From: Azadirachta indica | Taxonomy: Eukaryota; Streptophyta; Magnoliopsida; Sapindales; Meliaceae | DNA: 64,000 bases | Assembly (NCBI GenBank): GCA_022749755.1 | Contig: CM040441.1 | Coordinates: 17,733,475-17,797,474, forward strand | Direction of reading: 5' to 3' | Part shown: positions 48,048 to 61,531 of the stretch, one piece after another | Layout: every line of letters starts with the position of its first letter | Position numbering within the stretch: the stretch's first letter is position 1 | Notes under the pieces: model-generated | Databases searched by the model: none | Seen by the model: only the letters and a program-made list of their open reading frames with translations | What the model was told of the DNA's origin: nothing | Translations under genes and position numbers: made by a program

Positions 48048-49981
48048 TAGAATGTCATAAAGCCTCTTATAGTTCGATGAAATTACCCAACTCTCTCTTA
48101 TGGTTTCAAAAATACTCTATTGTGTCCATCCATTAATTAAGTTAATGGAAAAATTATCTTCTTAAAAATAAAATTGTCTTTTGATATAATAAAAATAAAA
48201 AAATTTTAAAAATTGACAAGTGAAATAGTTACATAAAAAAAATTTGACACGTGTACATTATATATTTGATTTTTTATTAATATCATTATTTTTTCTCTTT
48301 TTCTCTACTTTCTTCACATCTCATTTACTTTCTCCATGGCCAAACACTCCCCCACAACCATAACTCTTCGCCACAACCAAACTCTCTATTATCCACTCTT
48401 CAATTTTCTATCATCACTCTCACTTCAAGAACTCTATATATGAAAAAGAATAGCAATAAGCTCAAAAATAAAAAGAAAATGACGTGAATATTGTGCCATC
48501 ACTACCACCACCCTATATAGCCGTCTTATCATCACCAACCACGGATCAAAAAGTACCACTAAATTCAAGACACTCTGGTGACCAAACCTTTACCATGCTT
48601 GTGTTCAATTTGCTACTAGAATTAAAAATACAAGCTTTTGAAATGGATTTCATCAATCACCTACTAGAGAAATTTGGCCATAATTCCTAAAGAAATCTAA
48701 CCACCAATCTTTTGTCACCATCAACAAGCTTTTGAAAATCTCTTTTTAGATTTGGATTTAGTTTCCTCTTTTGGATTGGAACTTATGAAGCGATTAAGAC
48801 ATTAGGCATGTAATCTTTCTTCTTTCTTAAAGCAGATCTATAATTATTTTTTTTAACATAAAGAATTAGGGTAAAAATAATGTTGCAAATTGATTTTGAA
48901 AGCAATTTTTTTCATTCTAAAAAATTATAATAAAGAGTTTGGTGTTGGTCTACAAATTGACTTGATATTAATCGATTTGCAGTTGGAATAGCAAAGAGTT
49001 TGATAGAAAAATACTAAATTTTTCATATTCAGTGATATTATGAATTTTTTACAATTTGTATTGTACTTTTTGTGTGCTAGTTTTTTAAGTAGTGGGCAAC
49101 AGTACTATATATATTTTATCAAGAGCTTAATTTATCAATTGAAAGAAAATTTATTTTATCAAATATTTAGATTTATATGATAATAATTTGGAGAGCTAAG
49201 CTTTGCAATTTTTGTAGCTTAATCAAGGCCATTAAAAGCCATTATTTAGATTTATTATTTACCTCTCTTTTAATTAAGGAGAGGAGAAATATTTTGAGAA
49301 GGTAATCTTTTTTTATTTTTATGAAAATTTTCAAATTATATATTATTTATCTCTAGACAAATTTTTCAAAAGAATCTTTTATGTGTATGAAAAAGATTGG
49401 CTATGCTGCTGTCTAATTTTGATTTTATCTCCTTTTGTTTCAAACTTTTTTCCTGTTATGATTTTTTATTTATCACCTTTGAATTTATGCAATATTTGAT
49501 TCTGGGTTTCTCTTTGCATCTTTTGATTAGTCATAGAATTAAGAAAAAATGGATGAAGAAAGGTAGATTATAAGAGGTAGAGAAGAAAGAGAAAAATATT
49601 CGAAAGAAAAGAAGAGGAAACATATATGTACATAATTTTTTTTTATTTTATTAGTTTATTATATTGGAAGAACCAACTATCTTTTTGGTTTATTAAATTT
49701 TTTCTCTTTTTATTTTATTATTTTATTATATTGGAATAACCAACTATCTCTTTAGTTTATTATAATAATTAGGGTCCACTAAAACATACATGATTAAGCC
49801 AATTAAAGTTATTTTAGTGAAAACACCCTAAAATGTTGATTCCATTATTAATGTAGATAGGATTGTCATACTAAAAAAAACTTTTAAGACAATAAACTGT
49901 GGACATATTAAGGTATTTTGCAACAATAGGGAGATATTAGGTATTTGGGCAAAAGTAGAAGGGAGTATAGAGCATTCTTTC
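48048..49981. mobile_element. Diverged Mutator-like element with long terminal inverted repeats
   Basis: The left end (TAGAATGTCATAAAG through ACCCAACTCTCTC, CAAAAATACTC and TTAATTAAGTTAATGG) and the inverted right end (GAAAGAATGCTCTATACTCC and onward) are diverged versions of the termini of the element at 56858-57557. Flanks AAAATTTGG (48039-48047) and ATAATTTGA (49982-49990) match at 7 of 9 positions, consistent with an aged 9-bp target duplication. The interior is non-coding, with a C/T-rich stretch at 48330-48720. Confidence 0.5.
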
Positions 49982-51129
49982 ATAATTTGAGACATGTAGC
50001 ATACAACCATTAATTGTTTTTATAATTATTTATACGTTATAAAATAATTAACAAAATCTTAATAAATAGCTTCTAAATTTAATTAATCGAGATTCAGTTA
50101 TTGAAATTTCACCACAATTGTCAATAGGTTTAGTTAGGACATTTATAACTCGACTCAAATAAGTCTTGCAAGATGTCGATAATAATTAATTTTGGGTAGT
50201 TTATTTGTGAAAATATATGCATAGCCAAAAATGGACTCTATCTATTAGAATTGATTCTTTCTCATTTTTTCTTGTACTATTGTACTAATATTTTATATTT
50301 ATATTTATGATATAATGGTGACTCATATAAGCATCAATTTAATAGTCATTAAGAATATTACATAATAAATTGTTATTTAACAACCATAGTTCAAAATTGA
50401 CATATGTTAAACTTTTCAACTAACATCCATTTTTTCTTAATAAAATTTAAACAACTAACTCAAATCTAATTAAATAATAATAAATTTCAATCAATATGAG
50501 TGAGACTTATATTTTGATATATTCATCACATTTTTTCAACAATCTGTAATCTATTTAAAAGTATAGTGGATATCAATTATCAAAGTTCACTATAATTTAA
50601 TATATAAATATTAGTACTTTTTTAGTCATAAACAGTCATTAAATAATTAACATGTCTCATAATTTGATTTTGATTAAGTTAAAGTTTTTATAAAATTATC
50701 ACTACTCAAATTTAATTTATAAATATCAAATAGTATAAACACATTAAACTTAACTAATAAACCTTTATATATATTCATAGGTTAAAAGTAAAACATCAAA
50801 ATCATTCCTTAGATATCAAAAACCTTTATAACCATTAAAATAAAAATGTACTAGGCAAACTTACGGAACTGAATTATCAATATTGAAAGTTTTGATTTCC
50901 AAATCTAATGTGATATTCTTCAAATCAAATCCTCATAAATATAAGAATTTTTTGTAAATCTAAGAATCATAATAAATTATACAAAAAATAGACAAAATAC
51001 ATATCAAAATGTATGATATGACATGATACAAATTAATACAAATAATTTACTACAAGAGAAACTGTTTTTACTAACACCCATCTAGTATTTATAATATACT
51101 TTATTGATATTAGTTCGTAATATATAATT

Positions 51130-52305
51130 GGGAGAATAACAGAAGGGTACTCATTTTTTAAAATAGGTATTTAAACAAAAAGTATTTGTTTGTGACATCT
51201 CCGCTATTAAAATTTTTCGTCCCCATTATGATAAAAAAGGGTATAATAGTCATTATAATTTCAAATTAAAATTAAAAATAAAAATATCATTAATTTTTAT
51301 AGTTGAGAATAATATAATAATTGTAATTTAAAAATAAATATAAAAATAAAGTTATATTTAATAAAAATAATTATATAATAAAAAATTAAAAAAAAAACCT
51401 AGAACTCCATCCTTTTCTCTTTTTTTTTTCTCCTCACCGTAGCTATTGCTACTTCTTCTTCTTCTTCTCCTTTTTCTCCTTGTTGCTGCTTCTTCTCCAT
51501 CTTTTTCCCCTTGTCATTTGCCATCACTAACTTCTTCTTCTTCTTGCCCCACATCTTCTTTTTCTTTTCCTTCTCTTCTCTCCTCTCTCCTTGCAGCCAC
51601 ATCTTCTTCTTCTACTTCTCATCTTTTCCCTCCTTGCCACCATTTTTTTGTCTTTTTCTCCTTACTGTCGCTACTAACTTCATCTTTTTCTTTTCAACTT
51701 CTCATTTTTAATTATATTTTTCAGATCTAAAAGTTATATTTTGAAGTCCTATAATTGATTTTTAGTTTAATTGAAAAAAGTCCCAAAATTTCTTTTTCTT
51801 GTCAACTTTTTAATTTCAAATTTTTGCCACATCTATGACTCTTGTTGTCGTGGTGGTGGTGGCTATTATAACTTGGATTTTAGGAGAGTATTGTGCTTTT
51901 CATTTGTTAAGTTAGTTATGATTAATCAAGAAATAAAAAAAAAAATAGTTTTCTTGTAGAGATTGTTTGGACCAAGCAAGTAGTGCAAACATGCTCAAAT
52001 AATTATATTAACAAAATATATTAGTTATTTTTTATTATAAGTATACTGTGTTTATATATTTTTCTTTATATTTTATAACTTATGTAATAAAATTAAGAAT
52101 TAATGATATTTAGGTATATTTATTTTTTCAACATAAGTTAGTAGGGTATTTATGTTTTTTTATCAGTCAATGTTAGTCAAAGCATAATAATGACAAAAAA
52201 TTCTAATAGAAGAGATATCATTAATAAATATTTTTTATTTGGGTACTTATTTTATATTTATTTTAAAAAATGGGTACCTCATTGTCATTCCTCCTAATTA
52301 GCAAA
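51130..52305. mobile_element. Element with about 110-bp terminal inverted repeats
   Basis: The left end starts GGGAGAATAAC, then GGGTACTCATTTTTTAAAAT and, further in, CTATTAAAATTTTT. The reverse complement of the right end starts AGGAGGAATGAC, then GAGGTACCCATTTTTTAAAA and CTATTAGAATTTTTT. The match extends over about 110 bp with gaps. No clear 9-bp flanking duplication was found. The interior has an AT-rich half and a pyrimidine-rich half. Confidence 0.6.
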
Positions 52306-55300
52306 CATTGATACTGACTTTAGTCTTAGCGAAAATGGTGTTAGCAAATATTGTTAATATGATATTAATGAGTTACTAAATCTATTTCATTAAGATATAT
52401 TGCTTAAATATTAATATATGAAATTTCTAATTTTAATGTGTTTAGAATTTAATGGCTTTTATGAAATGTTATAATTATTTAAATATTATATATTTTTAAT
52501 TATTCTACTATACATAATTAGTATCAAGAGGATTTTTTTAATAAATTGTTAGAGCAATAATTTTGTATGTTTTATTATTCAATAATCTAAATTAAAATTT
52601 AGTTTCAATATAATAGTCCAAAAACATAATCTTAATGTCATAAAAAATTTTAAAAATCAAACTTACACAATTCACTATATAACAAGAAGTAAACATTAAT
52701 TAAAATTGATAAATAATAAGTCAACATTATAATTTAATGTCTATAAGTTCAAACACACAATATGCGAATGAAAATAACATGTTCATAGAGTAGAAATATA
52801 CTCAATACAAGTTTGTTGTGTCAACATCCAAAATATTTTCTTTAAAAAAAATTAACTTCACAAACCAATTTATTCACAATCAAATCACAAGAGTCCCACA
52901 AGCTAATCCATCCATTCCATCCATGCACATGTGCAATAACCTTTTAAGGCAACTCATTAATTGGTTAAAGAATCCAAACCCAAGTAATCCCACTAATTTT
53001 AATTATGCTCAAAACATTATATAAGAAATTCAACTAAAACAATTACTCAAAAAATAAAATCATGATATGTAAGTCATGCTAGATGATATTTATAACTTAT
53101 AATTAATTAGGTGATACATGGATCACAAAAAGTTTTAATAAAATTATCATGCTTATATATAACTAAAAGGTAACTATCCTATTAAATTATGCTACATCTA
53201 CCAATCCTAGAGCATAATAGTTGCATACATATAGAAAATATTAACTACAATAATACAAAGTTATTTAAGAAAACCTTTAAACATAATATTATATCTAATT
53301 AATAGGAAGAAAAGATAAACTCATAACTATCTAACATAGAAAATTAAAATTATTTTAATAAAAAGATTAATTAAAGAAAGCTGCCTATAAAATATAAGCC
53401 TTTCTCACATCATTTTTAAGAGTGAAACAAATTTATTAAGACAAGTGAGGTATAACACTTTTTTAATGAACAAGTAAAGTATTACAAATTAATTAATTTT
53501 AAAGCAAATAAATGAAAACAAGTTTAAGATTTTGCTGTAAAAGGCTGGTTTAGCGTAATTCAAGTTTGCACAAAATAATTTTTATAATAAAGAGTTACTA
53601 ATTAATAGGCTAGATGATACTTCTGTATAAAAATTTATTTACTTTTTTTAACAAGAAAACTGACATGCTTCAAGTTTTTTTATTATTGATTAATTACTCA
53701 CTATTATTACATATTAAGATTAAAGTAATAAAATAAGTTTCTTAGCTTTAGAAAAGTATAGATATGGCAAAATAATTTTGTAATTCATGTAATTTGCTAA
53801 AATTAGAAAATTTCAACATATGATAAAAAAATCTAAAAAATCATTAAAAATAGAATTTTTTTTTCCATTTTTAACCAAAAAATTTTAAAACACTCATCTA
53901 CGCGTCTAATTTAATATATTCCATAATACAAAACTATTAATAACAAACACCTGTAAAGATATTAGTTTTTTACCGAAAGGAAAGAAATTACTTTTTAAAT
54001 AAATTAAAAAAGAAATAAGTTTTAACTTCAATTTTGTTTTCTTTATTAACCAAAAGGAAATTACTTTTTAAATAAATAAGAAAATAAATATTTTTTACTT
54101 GAACTATTTTCTTATTAAAAAAATATTTTTATGTAAATTAAGAAATTAAATTGATTTATTAAAAATGTTTTTCTAATTATTAAGGAGAGAAATCACTTTT
54201 TCTAATTATTTTTTTTTTGTTTTAGCATAAACCTAATTGTTTATATTTGAAATACGTACTCTAACTAGAAAAGATTACTATTTGTACATAAACTTTTTAC
54301 CAAAAAAAAAAAATCTCATTCATAAAAGCTCTTTTTTATTCTTTTGTTGAATTTAGCCTCTTTATTTTAAGTATTAATTTGTATAAAAACTCAAATTCTT
54401 CACATAAACGTATTTCTTTTTATTTCCTTCTTTTTCTATCTTTTATATAGTTAGTTTTGATTATTAAGGAATGTTATCTATTAAAATTTAATATGAAATA
54501 ATTAATTTCTAGTACACAATTATTGTTTGTTTGCATATTTTTTCTATTCAATTTCTTGGTTTTGCGTACCAATTTTCAATTTTTTTTCCATTTAAATATA
54601 TTTGTCACTTTATATGCTAAAACTAAAAACTGTTTTATATCTCTTTCTTTATCAGTCGACAACAAGAAGTAATTAAAAGTACTTTCTTTCTAATTTTCTC
54701 TTGGTGGAAATTTTGTGTTTATATGCATGAATATCAGCTTTTAAAAAATATAATCTTTTTTTATATGTTCTAAAACGTTTAAAAACCAATGTTAATGCAT
54801 ATAATAAAATTTTTGTAATATTCAAATAGAACTTGATTTGTAAATCGATTTCAAAACTAAAAGAAAACTTAAAAAATATCTTACATCTATTTATAATATT
54901 ATTAAAAATCCAATATCAAAGTTAAAAATACAAAATTGATATTTGCTCATCTGCTTATTATTAATTTTTTATAATAAAAATGTATTTTTTTAAGTAAAAA
55001 TAATTATAATGAGTTGTTAGGGTTTATTTTATATAATTGAAAATGTAAAAATAAATACATATTATTAGAAATTATAAATATGATTCTTATAATTTATTTG
55101 TACATAATTAAAACATTGAGTGAATTTATATTGTTAAAAGTTATAGGTGTTTTCTAAATTTTTTTAATTGAGTCTAAAATCATTAACATTCAATGTAGTT
55201 TTTGTCATTTTTTAAAGTTCAAAAACTATTTGTTGAGTGCTAATTGCTAAAAAACTATGCACAAAGTCAATATATTTAATAATATACTTTATAATATCAA

Positions 55301-56857
55301 AATATTTATTATTAATATGAACTAGTAAATTTTTTAAGAGAAAATGATAATTACTCTCTTGCTAGGTTCCGATGTAATTTAACAACTTTTTTCCTCTATT
55401 GGATTTAAATGAAACAAAAATCTCTCTATTATTAAAATAGTTAGTAAAATCACATTTTTGAGAATATTCTGGTTTTCTTTGGTATGATATTAAAATCAAT
55501 ACAGACATATTTAAAAAATATCTCTCAAGTTCGATTAACCAGAATTTGATATTTCATTGAAAATGTGTTAAAACATAAAAAAAATATTTTTTCCTCAATG
55601 AAATTTTCAATTTTTTCTTTATAACATATTTTCAATTATAATTTTTTTTTTTTAAATTTCTTTCCCCTCAAGTTTCTTTCCTTACACAGGTAATTTGTTC
55701 TTTCTTTTTAAATATATTTGACCCTTACTCAATATACAATTAAATGAAACTTAATCAAACCTTATGATAAACTTGAAACACTGACCCAACATTATTTTTC
55801 ATCGCAAATTCAAGCTCATTTTCTAAAACAAATCTACTACTCTCCTCATCTCTTTAAACCAACTTTAATCAATATTGACTTTAATTAACCCAAACCTATA
55901 CACATGTCTCATTATAAAGTCATTTCCATCACTATTAAATTGATTGTCACCTCCAATATCCCTAATCAAGTACAGCTAATAATAACACTTGAATTCAAAT
56001 GATTTTTTTTTTAAAAGTGCTACAATCTCCATCAAGACTTTCATTGTTTTGTGATGAAAAATATGTAAACTTAGTATCCTCCAAAAATTTTTTTTAACAA
56101 AGCAATTAATAAATAAGAATAAAAGCCTCAAATCATCTTTAGTAATTGGTGAAACTTTTAGTTAGAATAATAGATTGATAATTAAATAGTTGATTAGAAG
56201 TGGCGTTGTAGCATACTATATGGTTGATAGTGGTGAAATAACAATAACAAATCAATAGTGGCGATACTTATTATTTTCAGAGATTTCGAATAGTGGCAAT
56301 ATTTAGGTTTGAAGAAGCACTAAATGATAAGGTAAACTCACACTAATTATTAAAGTTGAATATGATTACTTTAAAAATGAAGTTAAAATATAGGTTATAG
56401 AATCACTATAAATGGCAAAAAATTAATAAAGATTTCAAATTAGCTTGTAGTTATTGTGAGAATAGGCTAGAAGAGAATGAAAGTATACGAAATAACATTT
56501 ACATGTTTATTTTTAAATATATTCTTTAAATAAGCATAGAGAAAATTATATATAAAAAATATTGACAACTATAAAAATTAGTAATAGAAAAGCCAAAATT
56601 GATGCATATAGCTTTGATTAAGAAACTTTAAGGAAAAAGCTTACAAATATGATAATCTTTACACGTTTACCCTTTTCATATGGTTGAATACATTGAATTT
56701 TGAAAATTTTTTAATTTTGTTAAACTATTATTTAAGATGGTTTCTCAAAACATAATTGAAAATAATATCTTAAAGATATATAATTGTGAGAAGTTTAATA
56801 TGATAAACCTGTTGGAAAGTGATCAAAATAAAATTGTTTAATCTATCGATATGTAGA

Positions 56858-57557
56858 GGGAGAATGACCAATATGCCCTCCTTATTTGGCATAATACCCT
56901 ATCACCCCCGTGTTGTTTCACAAATACCCCATCACCCCCTTGACGTTGCTTATGTTAATGAAAATCGTTAATTTTTTAGTACAATTACCTTTTTATCCTT
57001 CTAATTGTGTCAGAAGTTTGCAAAAGTATTGTACATTGATATTATAACAAGTCATATTACTTTAATGGCCTTAAACAAGTAAGTAAAATACTTTAATATC
57101 CTTAAATATTTTAAGGAAAAAAATGTCAACTAGGGATTTGAAATTGATTAAAAATGCAACTACTGTGTATATATATATAATTAATTAAGAGAGAATGAGA
57201 AGATAAGCAATAAAATATAATATTTTTATAAAAATATGTTAAATCTAAATGATAATAATCTAATTGATTAAAAAATATTGCATATGAAATTATTGAAACT
57301 GAAGAGATAAATGTAAACTTTTAGGAATGAGATATGATTTTATTAATTGTATGTCAGAAAAATAATTTTTCTTAAAGTCTTCTAACATGCATCATATACT
57401 TATGTAAAGTATCTAGGACAATTAATAAATTATCCTCCAAAAGCAACTACCATTATTAACGAAAGTAACGTCAAGGGGGCAATGGGTTATTTGTGAAACA
57501 ACAAAGGGGTGATGAGGTATTAGGTCAAATAAGAAGGGGGTATCGGGCATTCTCTTA
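56858..57557. mobile_element. 700-bp Mutator-like MITE with exact 9-bp target duplication
   Basis: ATATGTAGA flanks both sides exactly (56849-56857 and 57558-57566). The inverted ends are about 115 bp: the left reads GGGAGAATGACC through CCTATCACCCCC, GTTGTTTCACAAATA and CCCCCTTGACGTT; the reverse complement of the right reads TAAGAGAATGCCC through CCTCATCACCCC, GTTGTTTCACAAATA and CCCCCTTGACGTT. Long inverted ends plus a 9-bp duplication define the Mutator superfamily. The interior is AT-rich and non-coding, so the element depends on a transposase from elsewhere. Confidence 0.85.
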
Positions 57558-60500
57558 ATATGTAGACTTTTAATAATCAAAAGATTGGGAATTTGTAGCA
57601 ATGACAACATATTTCATAGATGATTATTGGATATTATAAAGACTAATCATAAGGTACCTTATATCGCATGAAATTATTTTTAATATTTTATATTTGCAAG
57701 CTTTTTTGAAATATATATTTGTAAGTTTAGTTGTACTTAATATTTTTTATTATATATTATTATAATTATTCATGACCTATTGTATTAGGTTTACATACAT
57801 ATCATGTTCATATATTTTTTATGCACTTGCTGATGTGTTGATGGAGTGTTTATACAACTAAATTATTGATAGAAAGTTTTATACTTTAATTGTAGACAAT
57901 TATAGCGCCAATGATTTTGTGATTGATAATTATATTTAAAAGTTGTTTGGTAGTTCACTTTCTTACTTAATAGAGATTATTTTTATATATATTACCATGC
58001 AAATATTTTGAATTTAACAGTGAAAGATTGGATGTGATTAGTTTTGGTATTGAGAGGATTCGTAATAGTGCTGCTTATTGACAATGACACTAAAAAAAGG
58101 ATAATTTTATTGAATCCACTTGCAGTTTGAATATCTAAAGTAGTAAAAAACCATTTTCTAATTGTAAAATTAGGCAAAAATTCTACATATTTAATGTTTT
58201 ATATTGTTTTATTATATATTTATTCTTATATAAAACAATAAGAGTCACAGCATAAGCATTTGCTTTCTAAAGAAGATTAATTGTTGGAAAAAGAGATTTG
58301 TAACAAATTAAAAATATTTTTTGAAATGACTAAATTATTCTTTGGTAATTAAAGTCTGTTTGGCAATGCTAATGAACTTTATAAGTACTAATTAGCACTT
58401 CAAACATATTTATTGATATATTTGACATTTTTCGCAAAAAGTACTTTTCCAAATGAAATTAGTACTTAGGGTGATTTTTGAATGCACACACGATGAGGTG
58501 TTTTATGAAATTAGCACTTAAAAGAGTTTAAGTGATTAGAATCCTAATCTTAATAAAAATATTGTAATTTTCAAAATACCCTTAATAAACTTTAAGAATT
58601 TCATCCAAGTTTAATTAAAATTTATTATTCCTAACATACGTCTAGTTAACTTAAAAATTCTAATTCTAATTCTTATTCTATTTTATTATATTTCTTTCTT
58701 AATTGACTGTTTTGTTATTTTTCTTAAATTATAAAATTTATAATTATTTTTATATAAATAATAAAATAAGAAAATTAAGTGGGTACATGAAGTTATTTCC
58801 TACGAAAAGAGTTTTCGTCTTTATCACATTAAATTTATTAAAGATTATCGAAAAATAAAATGATAGCGAAGATTAACATAAAAATATAGTGGAGACTTAG
58901 ATATGCTCTAATTTTCATCCCAACCCACTCCATTATTATCCTTAAAATAAACTTTCTTTTGTAAGTGAACCCACTCTTTCAAAAACTTGATAAAATGAAA
59001 ATAAGTGGTGTTTATTCATTTGTTATAATATTTATTATATTTTTGTCCATGATACTTATTCTGCACAATAAACATAAATTACTTTATGAGTCACATTAAT
59101 TTCAAATTACTAAAAATATTTATTTAAGAAAAAATTCACTCCCAACAACTAAACCCCATATTTGGTATCACATCACTTTGGTCGTGTTCAAATAATGTAA
59201 GGCCTCAAAAAACTCAAGTAGAGATTTTACAAGTAAAGTTTTTTAAGTAGAGTTTTTGAGGAAAAAATTTTAAACGTTTGGTTGCTAATTGAAAAGCCCT
59301 TTTGCACAGGTCAATCGTTTGGTTGCACAATTTTAAAAGTGTTTTTATTTAATTAAATTACTAAAAAGGGTATGTTACAGTATTTATTTACTAATTGTAA
59401 AATACATATAAGTTGCTTGTTTCATTATAAAGTTGTATTATATAAATATACTTGTAATACTCAAAACTTGAAACAATTAAGCCTCACGTTCCAAAGCAGA
59501 TTTCTAGCCTTTGGGAATGAATAATTTTCTTTTACATTTTTAATAAATGTTACAAAACTTGTCCAGAATTACAATCCATTTTGGATCCTTTCTTAGTGCA
59601 AGCATTCTCATTTTTGGAAATTACACATGAATACAAAGCAACATGAGGACATGTACAAAATTATTGAACAAAATTTCCTTGTTGAATAAGGGAATGCTTT
59701 CAATAGAATAGAAAATGTAAAGAATAGTTTAATTCTATTCCAAGATTTAGTGAGCACTTGAAAACCGATAGTAAATAGAACACAGTTTCTTTGACAAGAA
59801 GAAGAGATATGAAGAAAATTATTTATATGTAGTGCATCTTTGGGCTGGGTTGGAAAAGTAGACCGAAAATAGATATAGTGTCGGCCTCCATTTCTAACAA
59901 TATTGTAATAAAATGGACAAACATTTTTTTTATGAAAATGTATCAGTATAAACTTGATCATGTTCATTTATTCACTAACAAAATATTATGTTATAATAAA
60001 ATGGAGCAAACATATTATAAAAGAAATCACAATCTTCACTTGCTTGCTAAAAAGAAAGTTAGGCATTTGACATAAAATTTTTCATGGATTTTTTCAAACA
60101 TCAAATGCCCTCTTAATTATGTATCTCAAAGAAGAATGTGCATAATTAAATGTTTCTTTTTTTTTTCTCTTGGTTGACTTCCACGTCGAAATTTTGGAAG
60201 ATAATATCGCTCACCTTTATAAGGACCTAAGTAACTTTTTATGTGAAATCTTGATAAAAGCATCAAGATATGTATCATTCCAATCTGCCTTTAATCTTTT
60301 ATGATTTTCATCCATAGTAGTTTCCATTCTAAACAAAAAGATATATATCAATTAAAAGAATAAAAAATTAAAAATATGACCTAACTTGGCAATAAACAAC
60401 CATGTAAATTAGTTTAAAAATGCATAAAATATCAAAATTAAAGAAAAAAATAAAAAAATTTGGTTCTTAAGAGGAGTATACGTTTTTGTCCCTATATATT

Positions 60501-61531
60501 TAAAAAATTATTATCTAAATATAGTTGTCCTAATATTAACAATTTAGTCTCTTTTGTTTTATACTACTGAGGACTAAAATAATATAATTTTAAAAGTATA
60601 TTTAATAATATTATTTATTTAAAACTTAAGAATAATAACGTTATAAGTTTGATTGCTAATGCATGAAAAGAAAAATATAGGGAAAAAGGGAAAGAAGGCA
60701 GAAAGACACGCAAGAATGAATAAAAAAATGTGCAAGAAAACTGAAGCGAACATAATTACGCAAAATTCATTCATATAATTCGATATTATAAATAAAATTA
60801 TAGATACATAAAATTAATTTATTGTTATAATAGAAAATTATTCATGAATAATTTTCATCAATCATATTATTAAAATAAAAATTAATACAAACTAAATTTT
60901 AATAAATAAAGATAATAAAAAATAAATAAATTATTTATAAACTTACATATAAAAGATAAACTAATCTTGTAAACTTTGTTACAGAGATAGTGGTCAATAA
61001 TGTTTGTATATTTAATTAAGAGATGGTGGTTAATAATATTTGTAATTAATATAATGTAAAATATAGTTAATGTTTCATATTTTTTTTAAAAGATACGGTA
61101 GAATTTAAGAAATAATAGTACAGTATTTTTGACATTATAAAAATTTTAAAAAATATTCAAAAACCTCTATTGAAAAAAGTTTAAATTTTGAATTTTTTAT
61201 TATAAAAATTTTTGAGCTTTTTAATCCATTAAAATTTTTTTATGATAATTAAACCACATAAAAAAAATTTAAAAAGATTTTTAACGTTAAAATTTTTTTT
61301 TAACTAATGAAAAAGGTAAAACCAAACAGCTAGTTAGGCTTTTGCTCGCAATTTGGGTTAGTTTTACAAATTGATCAGGTTTGAGTTATTTTTCGTTCAA
61401 ATTTCTCTCGGTCCCTTCTTCAGTAGCAAAAGAGCCCCCTTTGTTCCGTAGGCCGAGCCAAACAACTAGGGTTTTTCCACACGCGTAGGGCAGTAGAGAA
61501 AAGAGCCTCCGTCAATAATTTTCCGTCGAAA

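Larger units (their letters stand above)
47046..61531. other. 14.5-kb AT-rich gene desert between SAD2-like and eIF3h genes
   Basis: The two genes diverge here, so both promoters lie at the edges. Apart from the three terminal-inverted-repeat elements, I see AT-rich sequence with no credible gene. 51411-51720 is pyrimidine-rich and its open frames are compositional. 53000-56800 shows no structure beyond low-complexity runs. 59480-60300 has more balanced composition and an unassigned minus-strand open frame (59608-59967, 119 codons) that matches nothing I recognise. Confidence 0.5.

Noticed and set aside
51399..51730. Open frames of 66-94 codons on both strands
   Set aside because: Same pyrimidine-tract artefact, located inside a transposon-like element.
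59608..59967. 119-codon frame on the - strand
   Set aside because: Longest frame of the gene desert, but no recognisable motif and no exon context; possibly a decayed transposon.
59275..61345. Possible 2-kb element with ends GTTTGGTTGC and CCAAACAGCTAG
   Set aside because: Only a few bases match between the inverted ends, and no target duplication is visible.
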